Below are positions 43,320 through 54,830 of a DNA stretch of 64,000 bases, piece after piece. Each line of letters starts with the position of its first letter. The stretch's first letter is position 1. This stretch comes from Panicum virgatum. Its lineage: Eukaryota; Streptophyta; Magnoliopsida; Poales; Poaceae. The notes under the pieces were generated by a model. That model was not told the origin of the DNA. It saw only the letters and a program-made list of their open reading frames with translations, and made no database searches. The stretch spans positions 10,919,015 to 10,983,014 of the forward strand of contig NC_053146.1 in the NCBI RefSeq assembly GCF_016808335.1. Reading direction: 5' to 3'. The translations under genes were made by a program, and so were the position numbers.

Positions 43320-45890
43320 TAGTCCTTTGCTCATCCTCTAGTAAAGGCAAGAACTAAGGCGGACCTGACTTCACATGATATGACACCTGCATACAAATTA
43401 TTCTAGGCCTTACCTTTGTCCTGTGAATTTTGATGTATCTACCATGAATTGTTTGGGAAGTTGAAGAGCGGAACGGTGTTGACTTCAGTCTCCACTTTTC
43501 TGCCATATGTCTGGGGTTTTGGAAATATTTTTGCAAAGACCAACCATAGCTTTACTTCTCCATAGGATCTCTCATGTCGCTCATTGTGTAAATATATCCT
43601 CACCAAGGCATTGCCGCTTTTCACCCTACTTCTTAAGATGGCCTATGCGGAGCTCAAGATAGGGGAAATGGAAGCATGCACTTGTGTCACATATATTGCA
43701 AAATCAAACAAAGGATCCATGGAGATGACAAATCACACAAGATGATCAAGATTGTGCACATATGTGGAAGGTGGATGATGGAAAGCAATACTCCTTTTAT
43801 GTATCTCTCTCTCCTTTATTTGGATAACATGAGGACATGGCTATATATGTATATATATTTTTTCTTTTTTTTCATGGACATTGATGTGTCCATTTTTTTG
43901 GGGTCATGCTTCTTGGGCATGCCATCTTTTCTCTCTCTTTTTTTAATAGCCCATGCCTCATTTAAAGGATACTAGAGAGAGATCATTAAACATGGAGTTT
44001 TATTTTGTGGATGGATGGAATGGCATAGCTGACTTCTAGTGTAGAAGTTCAGCTGGTGGAGTGCACATAATCTTGATCAAACAAGTATGAAAGACATCTC
44101 ACTAGGGTCACAAAGTTTGATGAAGCTCATAGCAACAACAAGGCACATATGTGTAAGATTTGTATCATGAAGGTCAGCATATGGCTTTGGTAGGACAAAC
44201 GCGTGGAGTTGTAAAGCTATGGATGTTTTTTTTTTGGATCAAAAATTCCTAGACACATAAGCAGATAAAGCAAGGATTCTTTCATTAGACCATATCTCAC
44301 TACTCAACAACTTAACAATCATGGGTTCCCTAAGATATGATTCACAAGCTCAGGTTTAGCAAAGAATAAAAGGTATGCAAGCCAATCATAGAGAAGCACA
44401 AGCACCAGAGGATACCTTGAGTTTAATTTTAATGATGAAGCAAGATTTTATTTAAACTCAAGGGTTAGGGAGAGTATGAGGGGTAGAGTGCACAAACCGT
44501 CGCGATGAAGAACGAATGGTGGTAGTACTTGCTAGCACCAGTTGTCTTTGGCCTTTTGCATTCTGGTTCGTTCGGTGTTGTGTACGTGTTGTGGGAGATC
44601 TCGAGTGTATATGCATGAAAGCTCCGAGAGATCTCCCCCACACTTGTTCTTGTACCTGGTGCTTATTCAAAAACAAAAAGATGGAAACAAACTAATAGCT
44701 CTACCGGTTTTAAGAACCAGGGAGCTCCTAAAATTTATTGAAACTAGAATTTAATCTCACCAAAATACTTACTCAAGCAAGGCTGAATTATGATTGCATC
44801 AACATGCATATGTTGTGCAACATTAATCCAAAACCTTGGCTTACCTTTCCATTTTAATTCAGCTCGCTGACTCACCCAATTGGATTTGATTTTTCTGCAG
44901 GGGTTAGTCCATATATGCAACCAACATCTATACAAGTATTAACTCTGAGGTTCATCAGTCAAACTTGACACCATGTCAGTTTGACCGAAGAAGACATTTT
45001 AACCCAAGCACCATGCTTGATTTAAAAGGCCTATGAATGCATGCTGCAACATACATTCAAACCAGAGCATACGAGGACAGATAAAGGGAGCATGAAGCTT
45101 GATTTAGCTTTATTCAAAGACGAGATAAGTATGAGTACGAACCTAGTGATCCTCGGGCAACCTCCCGGCAGGGTTTTGTTTAATGTCAAAAGCAGGACAT
45201 TGAGAGTACTTACCACGTCACCTTGTTGATGGAGATAATATTGTCACCATGGTAACTCCTCCCATTTTTTTCATTTTTTTTATGGGGCAAGAAGCGAGTA
45301 CGTACACCAATTCCAAGACAAGATATGAATTGAGAAAAGAACTTACTTCGGGGCACTCACATACCTCCCCCACACTTGGAGTTTGCAAAACTTCAAGTGT
45401 ATAGAGTTCAAGTCTCCTTCAGCAATTGTTCCTCCATCAAGGCATATCGAGATGTTGTAGTCGGTGTAGCTCACATGTTCGCAGGTGTTGCTTGTCTGCC
45501 ATTCTCTTTGTTCTTCCCTTGGAAAGGTTAGTGACCAAAAATACCCGAAGGAAAACAATATCCTAGAACATGCTCATGCTTTTATTGAAAGGGAAATAAA
45601 TAAGTAAATATATAATAGTCCGGGCTATCTCCTAGTAGTGCTTTGTTTCTGGTCATAAGCTCGACCATGACAACTCTTGCAGCCATCATTGGTGATGGAC
45701 CATTGTTTCACCACCAATCGTTGAAGCTAGCTACAAGGTTAGTGCCACGGTGCAACCACGAAATCTGCAATGTTTATGATAAACATATACATCTACAACC
45801 AACCTTCTGAAGATTTTGCAGAAGAGGACCTTGAGTTGGTTGTAGTCCTTGTGTGTGCACGGTGCACTAAACATGCCTGACTCTGGAGTT
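43320..45890 (-). other. Non-coding interior of gag-only element copy 2
   Basis: Collinear with 13661-16100 and similarly free of long frames, with the same TA and T-rich tracts (about 43840-43960). Confidence 0.75.
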
Positions 45891-45898
45891 GCATTGAA

Positions 45899-46757
45899 TT
45901 AGCATGGTTTTCGTGGTATGTCAAAAGTAAAACTCACATGCTCATTTGTAGAATCCTTTTCTTCGGACTCCAGAGTCGGCGCCTCACAAAATTCCATGGC
46001 CCATTGATTCTCCATCTCAAGAGATTCATTGTGAAAGCTTGATGTTGATTCTCGATTAAGGTCGAGAACAACATATTCTAGGCCAGCGAGAAGAGGCTCA
46101 AACTCGATCAAGGGTGATGATGAATGTTCATCTCCACAAAAGTGAAGGCTATCTTCCGAGTCGTATTCTTCAGAGGATTCTAGAACTCCAAAGAGAACTG
46201 GCTCGGATGATATGAACGGAGATGTATGCATCATCTCCTCGAGCGGGTTTCGCTCGGGAAGTGGCTTGGCCAGAAGATTTTCTAGATGAGGAGTAGCAGT
46301 GGTCGAGCCAGTTTCCCTAAGCTTTTCATCTTGGCTCTCATGAGATGCCAGAAGTTTTTTTTTCTAGTGGGAGGCCTAGGAGAAGATCAAAATCGAGGAT
46401 ATCGTAGATATAAAAAACTAAATGCACCTCGAGTTTGTCTATGGTGATAGGCACGTCCCTTGCAATCCCCCGACATTCAAAGTACAGTCTGAATGGACTT
46501 TTAAAGTACTTGTCGGTTGGGGTTAGAGGCTTGTTACCCATGAGAGTGTCCAAAAGGCACTCGGGTAAGATGCAAACCTCAGCAGCAGGGTCATGAAGAG
46601 CTTCTATGATTTTTCCCTTGATAGAACAAGTGATTGTTGCAGAGGTTGGGCTAATCCGAATCGCTTCGGAAGCACGCTTTGCCTCCTTTGACCAATCAAT
46701 TGCGGGTGTATGACGGGAAATTATATCCAGGGTCTCATAAAGACACATTGATTTCAT
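45899..46757 (-). pseudogene. Protease-like domain of gag-only element copy 2
   Basis: Frame 46338-46757 has KSMCLYETLDIISRHTPAID, then EALHDPAAEVCILPECLLDTL and ILDFDLLLGLPLEK, the same protease-like fold with Asp-Pro-Ala. A run of T (46356-46364) lies at its break, and 45899-46234 holds the acidic tail. It supports the reading at 16104-17324. Confidence 0.68.
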
Positions 46758-46835
46758 AGGCTCCTCGTGCCTAAGATGATTCGAGGTATTTTTGATGTTC
46801 CCTGAAGGGTCATCCTCGAATTGGGAAGAGAACTC

Positions 46836-47157
46836 CTAAGGTTGAATTTCTTCTTCCTTCGGTGTTCGTGGTTCGGGAGAGGGCTCAACAAACGAATATT
46901 GGGATGTGGAAGATGAAGGCTCAGATTCGGGTGGTGAGAGACTCTCATGGCTCGAAGCGGATTCCTCCCGGCGGGGTTCACTATGGTCGGTAGAGAAGAA
47001 AGAGTCTTCTAAGAATCTATTTAGGATGTCTTTTCCTTCTTCCGGAGTTATGTGTGCGAACCATCCTCCGCTGGAGTCGTCAAGCTCTAGGGCAGTTTCC
47101 ATGTCTAAACCCGAGTAGAAAACTTCCAATGATACTTCATCGGGTATAGACATGTCT
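46836..47157 (-). pseudogene. gag C-terminal remnant, copy 2
   Basis: Begins at the deletion join and reads MSIPDEVSLEVFYSGLDMET, ALELDDSSGGWFAHITPEEG, then SPEPRTPKEEEIQP. The N-terminal two thirds of gag are gone. Unlike copy 1, gag and the PRTPKEEEI stretch share one frame. Confidence 0.7.
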
Positions 47158-48314
47158 AGGAAAGAGAGGACTTTCTAAGATCTAGAATCTATGTTTAGAA
47201 GAAGAGATCACATCGCCGTTATACTTCGAGCTAAAGGTATCGACCGGCTTATACAAGCCGATAGCTCCAATATGATGCTCTATCCAATATCCGAACGTGG
47301 AGGATTACTAGGGCTCGAACAGAGCTGTCACCACCTGCCGACTACATCTACAAATCGTGGGACTATCAGACAACTGAGTGGTATAGTCTAGCCTAGACAC
47401 CACGTCTACGCCTTTCCCTACTAACTCTAGAGGCGTACAGGATTATCCTTTTCTATCTGGAGCCCACTCTAGAGTCAAATGCTACTCGCTAGCATACACA
47501 TCTACTAATATAAGGCAGAGATGATAACTTACGATCTAGACTCTAATTCTAAATAAACAAAGAAAGTCTCCAACACTTACAACCGAATAAGCATCCGTTG
47601 AGGTACAAGCGGAGAAGAACGCCGACAGCCCGTCACTTCCCCCGACTATCTCCCTCACTCTCGTAGAGGTATAATTTGGAGAAGAGCGCCGTTGCCGGTG
47701 CCCCTCCTGAGTACCTCTACTCCTAAACTCCCTAAGACTACTCTCACTCAAGTGAGAACTCAAGAGAAGAGATGGTGTGGTGTGGTGTGTGGGGTGTGTG
47801 TGTGTGTGTGTGTGTTCCTATTCTCACCCCCTCCCCATGTATTTATAGGAGGGAGCCACGGGCTGAAACTCCTGGAACCGACCTAAGCAACCAGTGAGGA
47901 TGCGCCACGTGTCGAGGATGAGGCGGTGGGGCCCATGGGCCAGGTCGGCCGACCTGTAGGTCGGTCGACCTGCCAGGTGGGCCAACCGCCCCCAGCTTCA
48001 TCCAGCAGGCTGTCCCGGGTCTCCTTGTCCTAACTCAGTTGGTCTTGGCCTGTCTTGAGTGGTCTGAACTGGGTTCTTGGGCTACACTTAGACCATTTGA
48101 GCCTGAATCGGTGCTCTGATAATTTCTGTGATTTTATGTCGGGCCAAAGTGTGCTTGAATCCTGCAAAATTAGCTCAAAACCACCTGCACATATTCTCAA
48201 GCACCATATGTGGAATTTTTTAATAAATAAACCTATCCTAGCGTTTATTCCACATTATGGTTGAATTCGGTGCAAGAGTTGATAGTCAAAATGGGTCGTT
48301 AGTGACCGTCAACA
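47158..48314 (-). repeat. 5' LTR of gag-only element copy 2, truncated
   Basis: 1157 bp; begins at AGGAAAGAGAGG, which is position 162 of the full LTR. A GT microsatellite (about 47795-47814) replaces the imperfect GTGTT tracts of the other LTRs. Confidence 0.85.
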
Positions 48315-48319
48315 CCATT

Positions 48320-49300
48320 AACCCACAAATAAGTAAACGAAGTAACCATCATCAACATCATAAATAAAGCATCAATTTAGATCATCTTCAAGTTCAATTA
48401 TCATGTGAGGGTCCAAGCTGCTCTTGATCGTGAGCATGGCTGACCGGTTAGTTTTAACTCTGCAGAGGCTGTACACTTTCCCCACAATTCTTGTTCCCCT
48501 GTGTTGCCTAGGTTTGCAAGGCCCTTAAACACTTCCTTTGGTGAGTGGCGAGAGGTTCACTACGAGGCCTTTACAATGATTCCCTAACTCATGACAATCC
48601 GCTAAGGTTTCAAGCCAAAGCGGTTATAACCCTCCCTAATGGTCAGCTCCTTAGCAAAGGCCGCTACCCCAAGAGGACCGAGCTATACCCCGTCGATGCA
48701 TCCCCTCTTGCCCTTTCGGTAAGACTGTCACAAGCTAGAGTCTCTAATTAATTAGTCAAGACCAGAGCCATGTAGTATTGTGGTTGTACTGTTTTCCTGG
48801 GTGGCTCTCCATGTTCCAATTAAAGCATATGATCTTGCTTAACAACATTAACCATAGAACATGAAGTAACATATGTAGCATTTGTCTCAAGTATTTCTAA
48901 CCATGATCCAAGTATAAGCAACTAGCATAGCTACCCAACATAAATAAAGTACCCAGGTTTGATTAAGGATGGATAAAGTAAACTAGGCATGTCCTTAATT
49001 GGGTTCCCATCATATTATAGACTCATGCATGTAATAAAGTAAATGTGAATAAATTGTGAATAATTTGGGACAAAATATGATCAAGGGCCACTTGCCTTCT
49101 TCAAACTGCTGCAGCTGCTCGTCTCCAAAATCTTGCTCGGGCTGCTGCTCGAACTGCGTATCATCTATCACATACGTACATACAATCAAACAAATGCAAC
49201 AAATAAGAAATAGTACACCTGAAACGAACCGGGTTTCCAAAAGGAGAACCCGACTCCCTGTATCCACGTGATAGTCCCTGGATCAGTAGCTATCACATAC
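48320..49300. other. Non-coding retroelement sequence
   Basis: No coding frame. It continues the block interrupted by the gag-only element at 42012-48314, and ends in a purine-poor region before a related block near 49300. Confidence 0.5.
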
Positions 49301-51154
49301 AGAACTCATTTCAATTACATATCACCATCATACTTTGCGATAAAAACAATACATGGAGATATTTATTACATAATCTAGCGGATTGTAGTACGAAATTCTG
49401 ATACAAGCCCATTGGGCTGAAAGGATCAAACAGAAAGCGGAAACGGTAGCTAAACATCTGGGCATCCTCCGTCTTGAGGTCCTTCCTTCATTCACAGGCA
49501 AACTTGAGCGAAGCACGAGTCGTCCTTAGTTCCTCCATCCAAGTCGTCGCAGATCTTTGAATCGGATCCTGCATCTACCAAACTATCCCCAAGGTTGGGA
49601 TAGGTTCACGTCACCATCCGTATGCAAGCTTTAAGTGGGTGCAAAGGTACAAAAAAAAAATAACCAAGGGATAAGGCTTAGGGTTTCCCATGCACAACAG
49701 TAACAAAGTAAAGCATCTGCCAAGTCTCCCGACGCGGGCCATTCCGGCATCCCGGACTCCCAGTTAACTCACACCTTCCAAACCGTCCCAAGGCAGTGCG
49801 AGAACTCCCACTCCTCGCACCTCAATTGGCAAAGCAGGTATAGTGGACTAGAGGGAGGTAGAAATCATCAAGGCACACTAACTAATGGAAGTAGCACACT
49901 AACTAATGGAAGTAATAGAAGAGTAGGGTTATACATGACCGAGTACGCGGCTATACATATAGATTTCACCCTGCAGGGGTTGTACACCTGGACCCACTCG
50001 AAACGCCGCCAGCCAGCGGCCAACTGACTGGCGACGAGACACCAGTCTACTGAGAACAAGAACTAGCAGTCATGGCACCATCCAGCTTTCCCGGGTCTGG
50101 GCACGTTCTCTCGTAAGAGGTCGCCCTGGGACTGTGAAGCCATCTAGAATTAGATCCAAATGAATTCGCTAATCGGGGATCACCAGGTCAACACCTGCTC
50201 CCCCTACACTGATACAACTTCCGCCTACAGGGTTGGCACCACGTTTACTAGCCTCGGACCGGATCCACCCGTATAGTGGATAAGTGGTGTGCACGCTCAC
50301 AAAGTCCCACTAATCATAGTTACCCCAACCGGTTCCTCATACGCCGGGGCGAGCATCTCCTTCCTCAAGCGTATCCACCACAGTGGTCCGCGACTAGCTT
50401 CCCTCCCAGGGCAAGCCCACCGAACACCTCAAGTCTCAAACGTGTCCAACGACACAAACATGCACCCGCAACAGGCGCCCCATTGGGTGTGCCCAACACA
50501 CACCCCTTGCAAAGTCAAGTCGCTCGCCCCCAGCTAAGCCCTAGTCACCAACTCCTGATATGGTGGATCTCCACTCACGCCAAGACTAACATAATCACAG
50601 GGAAAATCCCACCCATACACATGCAAGCATTTATACCATTCAGACATGGTAATAAATATATAGGAGTTCAAGAAATAGGGCACACAATAGGATATGTAGG
50701 TTCATCTCATTAATAATAATAATGCGATAGCAGATCTAGCAAGCAATGTCTAATAGGTATTCAATTCATAGATGGGTGTGAACCTGAGACTTCTCGTAGT
50801 CGTCCTAGGTCTCTGGGGTCTTCTCGTAGTCCGGGACGTCCTCCTCGGTCCTCTGGGCGTCCAGGGCGTCGATCAGCTCCTCCTCGCTAGGGGCCTATTC
50901 ATAATTACATATTACTATAGGGGCCAAAGTGCAAAAATTCACAAAAGTATCCAAATAAGATCCAAATCACAACAAAACCTACTCTATCGGGTAGATCATG
51001 TTTTTACAAAAATTATGAAACTGGTTTCATAATTTTTGGAGCTCCGGTTAATTTATTATGAATTTTTGAAGCTTAAATCTATTTTTGAAATTAATAAAAG
51101 ATTTTTAGAAAAATAAAATCACACAGGCTGACACATGGCAGCACCAGGGAATGC

Positions 51155-51290
51155 CACGTGTCCTGCTGACGTGAGCATGACGTCAGCACGGGGTCAGCTT
51201 GTGCTGACGTCATCATGGTCAAAGATGACGTCAGCGTTGACTGGTCAACATTGACCCAGTCAATGGTCAGCGGGTCAACAGTCAGCCAGG
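51155..51290. promoter_or_regulatory. Cluster of TGACGTCA, CACGTG and TTGAC motifs
   Basis: Within 136 bases: CACGTG at 51155-51160, TGACGTG at 51167, TGACGTCA at 51178-51185, 51205-51212 and 51226-51233, and several TTGAC/GTCAA cores from 51237. Plant bZIP factors of the TGA type bind TGACGTCA and WRKY factors bind TTGAC; that they bind here is inference. Confidence 0.55.
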
Positions 51291-51499
51291 CCCACATGTC
51301 AGTCAAATAGAGTCAATTACATGTGGGGCCCGTTGGTCAGGCCTTGTTTTTAAAAGAAAAGGAAAGGAGCGGCTCGGGTTGTTTGGGCCGAAAGGGCTAA
51401 CAGGCCGACTCAGGCTCTTAGGTCGGCTCGGTCCACGGCTCCAAAGGCCGGCTTAGCTACTGGGCTGAGGAAGAGGGCCACTGCCCACTCAACTTTCTC

Positions 51500-53050
51500 T
51501 CTCCCTTCTCTCTCTTACAGGCGGGTCCGATGGGGCAGCGGCTTCCCGCCCGCACTGACAAGCGGGCCCCGCCAGTCAGTGGAAGGCCGGATCAGGTGTG
51601 GCACGGGTCAGATCTCGTGCGGCTCTTGTTGGTGTGGTCTATAGTGTGTGCTGGGAGCCGGGCTGGGCTGCAGTGCTCCCAAACCATTCGACAAAACGCT
51701 CCTACGGCTTGTACACACTGCGCGCGATGTCGTGGCAGGGCTGGTGGCCGGCACGGCTGTGGCGAGGCGTGAGCGTGCCCAGGCAAGTCGAAAGGCATGG
51801 CCTTTCGGCCTTGACAACGCGCGGCGAGGCACGCGCGGCCGAGACGGGCGGCGGGCGCACGAGGTCACCGCGAGCGAGGCACGGGGATGGTGGCGAGGTG
51901 GTGCGCATGGGCACGTCGGGGTGTGGCCGTGGCGGAGCCATGGCGTGCCTACGGTGGTGTGGTTCAAGCAAGGGTTCATGCGCACGCGCGCGGGACGCTG
52001 GTGTCCCAGGTCCGCGGTGTGCCCATGTCACGCGCGGAGCACCGGCATCCCGGGTTCGCGGCGGAGCACGGCGGCGAGGGGGTTTACGGCTACGCGAAGG
52101 GCTCCTGCAAGAAGAGGTAGGACGGGATCCTAAAGCCAGCTAGGGAGGTCTCTTCGGCGGCCAAAGCTCACCAGACAGTAGGGCAAAGAGTAGGGAAGGG
52201 TAGGCACGACGGCGGCTCACCCGGGGCTTGCGGACGCGGAGAGGCGGAGACGCTCGTGTCGGTGCTGTGCCGCGCAGGTCCGGTGATGTAGTCGAACGGG
52301 GTCGCCAGAATGAGGGAGCTCTGGTGCGGTACGGCGTCATTCACCTCCTCCTTCGCGGGCTTGGCGCAAGCCCCTGGGTCCTTCTCCACGTGCTCGATTC
52401 CTCCTTGGCTCCAAGCTCCTCCTCCGATTCTTCTTCTTCCTCCGCCTCCTTCTCCTTTTCCCCTCTCTCCTTGCTCTGTTTTCCTGGCGGCGGCAGCGGA
52501 GGCCTCGACGGTGGTCTTGGGTTCGGAGCGGCTGTGGAGGGCGCTTTATAGGAGGCCACTAGGGTTCGCGCGGATTGGGCGAGGGCGAACGGCCGGGGAT
52601 GGTTTGCGTCCGTGCCACAGACGCGTAGCTCGCATCCGGGGCGCGCGCGGCTAGGATTTCTGGGGCTCGCGCGTGAAAGGGCGCGCTGTGTGGGTGCCGT
52701 GGCCGACAGTGGCAGCAGGTGTGATGTGAACGGGCAGGTTGGACCGGCGGTAAAGGCGGGCGGACGGGAAAAAAGAGGCGGAGCTGGCGAGGTCGCGGCG
52801 CGGGGCTAGGAGCATCGCGAGGAAAGGGAAAAAGGCACAGTGCCTCGCCGACAGGTGGGTCCGGGTGGTCGGTGGCTCAGGGGAGAGGGGTAAGGTGCTG
52901 GGCCGAGCAGGCCGGACGGGGCGGTGCTCGGCCTGCGGGTGGTGCAGGGCGGGCTGGCTGCGTTGGGCCGCGGGGGTAGGTCCTGGGCTGGTCAAGGTTC
53001 AGGTTTTGGGCTGGGTTAGAGGTAGGTTTAAGCCTGTTAGAGGTTTAGGT
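51500..53050. other. GC-rich stretch without a supported gene
   Basis: Several open frames of 100-180 codons lie on both strands, but they overlap in all phases, have no conserved motif and reflect high GC. I treat them as chance frames inside the retroelement LTR. Confidence 0.6.
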
Positions 53051-53385
53051 GTGAAGTTAGGTTTTGTTAGTTTTGAGTTTGAATTTGAATGGCTTAATCC
53101 ATTTCAAACTCCACTCAATTGGATCAAACAATATTTAACAACTCAAATAAAATCCAACATAAAATTTTAAATAGGGTAGAATCAAAGAGATCCAAATTAA
53201 CTCTAAATTAAGCACACTAGCATTAAGGGCCTTAAGTTTAATTGATTTTAATTTACTAGGATTCTGAGGTAGAAGATGAGTTCAACCTTATATTATTTCT
53301 AGCTATTATCACATGCACACAAAAAGTTTTTGAAAACTCGCATTTTTGACATATAACATTCCGTACAAAAAATACGGGATGTTAC

Positions 53386-54819
53386 AACAACAATCAATGT
53401 AAATAGTACAAAACAACATTACAGAACTGTTGTACACGATACAACGATCGCGTGAGCGCAAGAATCGCTTAAAACGGGGTTAAAACGAGAAAGTTATGGC
53501 CAAAACAGGGTTCTAGGGGTTTATTTGCGAAGAAATTAAAAGAACAGGGGCTCTGGTAAAGAAATCGAGGGTCTGAACATAAATAAACCTTATTTGCAGG
53601 GGCTAGGAAGCAAAAAGGTAGCCCTTGGACGGCGGGTCCAATTCTATAAAAGCGCAGGGGTTAAAACATAAAGGATAAGGGCTGTTTTAAAATTATTTTT
53701 GAACTACGGTAGACTGCGGGTTTATTTCGGAAAAACCGAGGGGACCTCTAGCAAAAACACCGGAGTTGACCGGTATCTGGGGTTTTGACAAGGGATTGGA
53801 TCTAATCTGGGCCATCCGATTTGGATCTGGCGGCTCAGAGGCAAAGGGGTGACTGGTGGCGGCGGCGGCGACGATGGGCTCACCGGTGTAGACCAAAAGT
53901 GGCTGTCCGGGATCGGATTTGAGCGCTGGAAGGACGGGAAGAATGAGGGCGAGCCTGCGAACTCATCTGGGTGTTCGGTTGGGCGAGAGGGAGACCGTAG
54001 GGAGGTGCGCAGCGGCGAGAGGCGGCGCTGGCCATTGGAGCTCGCTCCGATGAGCAATCTGCGCACAAACGAAAGGGGAAAAAAAGGGGAAAAGCGGACC
54101 GACACGGTCCTCACCACGATGCAGAGCTCCGGGGCGGCGAAGTCGTCGAGGGGGGACGGCGAAACAGCAACGCGTCACGGAGCTCCGAGCTCGGAATTGG
54201 AGGTGGCGCGAATTAGGGTTTGAGGCGGCGACGACTGCGACTTCGGAAAAGGAGTCAGGGGGGTCGCGGCGCCTTTTATAGGGGTCAGCAGGGGCCTTGG
54301 CTTGTGGGCCTGGCACTCGGGAGGCGCGCTAGGTCGAGCTCGAGCTCGAACCCGAGTCCGGCGCGGGGAGGAAGAGAGAGCTGGCGGGCGGGGCCCGCCG
54401 GTCGGCGAGAGAGTGGAGAGAGGCGCGGTAACGGGCTGAGCACGGAAAACGGGCCAAACTGGGCCGGCAGAAGGCAAGAAGGAAGGGAAAGGGGAAAGAG
54501 GAGAGGTGGGCCGGGCCGGAAGCTAGGGAGGAAAAGGAGAAAGGTTTTGCCATTTTCTAAAAGAGTCAAACACATTCAAATCAAATTTGAATTCAAAGAA
54601 CTCAATTTCAATTTGAGCAACAAATAATAAAATGATGCAAAAGCAGCATGAGAATGCACAAGACCTAAATTCCTTATATTTCTTTTTATGGCTAAGTAAA
54701 TTATTTAAATTTAAGATAAATGCTCTAAAGACAAGATAAATTGAAAGAAACCTTAACGAGCCTATAATTAAATCAATTAAATTTATTTGGGTTACTAAAT
54801 TGAAAATTAGGGTGTTACA
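53386..54819 (-). repeat. LTR-type terminal part of the outer block
   Basis: Contains the minus-sense TATA-like box near 54273 and the TGTAACACCC terminus at 54819. The AT-rich 270 bases before the terminus resemble those of many grass LTRs. Frames of 100-130 codons near 53850-54620 look like chance. Confidence 0.45.
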
Positions 54820-54830
54820 TATACACTTAC

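Larger units (their letters stand above)
42012..48314 (-). mobile_element. Non-autonomous gag-only LTR retrotransposon (copy 2)
   Basis: Same family as 12164-19493. TGTTGGTATT at 42012 and GTCAACA ending at 48314 are flanked by a perfect CCATT duplication (42007-42011 and 48315-48319). An internal deletion of about 720 bp (relative to copy 1) joins gag to the LTR at 47157/47158 and removed the primer-binding site, the gag start and 161 bp of LTR. It can no longer be primed for reverse transcription. Confidence 0.92.
49300..53385 (-). mobile_element. Second non-coding LTR-type block, nested
   Basis: Ends ACGGGATGTTACA, or TGTAACATCCCGT on the minus strand, a common grass LTR start. The layout repeats that of the surrounding block: a tail near 49340-49560, a cluster of short conserved stretches (49700-50560), and a GC-rich part with minus-sense TATA (CCTATAAAGCGC, near 52548). 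No gag or pol is visible. Left border unresolved. Confidence 0.4.
41556..54819 (-). mobile_element. Non-coding LTR-type element block inserted in the Ulp1-like intron
   Basis: The right end reads TTAGGGTGTTACA, that is TGTAACACCCTAA on the minus strand, a common start of grass LTRs. Long GC-rich stretches with a TATA-like CCCTATAAAAGG (minus sense, near 54273) and no gag or pol match a LARD-like element. Parts lie at 41556-42011, 48320-about 49300 and 53386-54819, with the gag-only element and another related block nested inside. A second LTR could not be found, so borders are uncertain. Confidence 0.45.

Noticed and set aside
50276..50713. A 145-codon frame (MDKWCARSQSPTNHS...)
   Set aside because: Matches the type of non-coding interior common to grass LARD-like elements; no domain and no support for expression.
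51598..52133. Overlapping frames of 125-181 codons on both strands
   Set aside because: High GC removes stops in all phases; no conserved motif, no start context, and the region is part of retroelement LTR-type DNA.
53849..54627. Arg/Gly-rich frames of 100-135 codons
   Set aside because: Same GC effect; they end exactly where the AT-rich LTR terminus starts.
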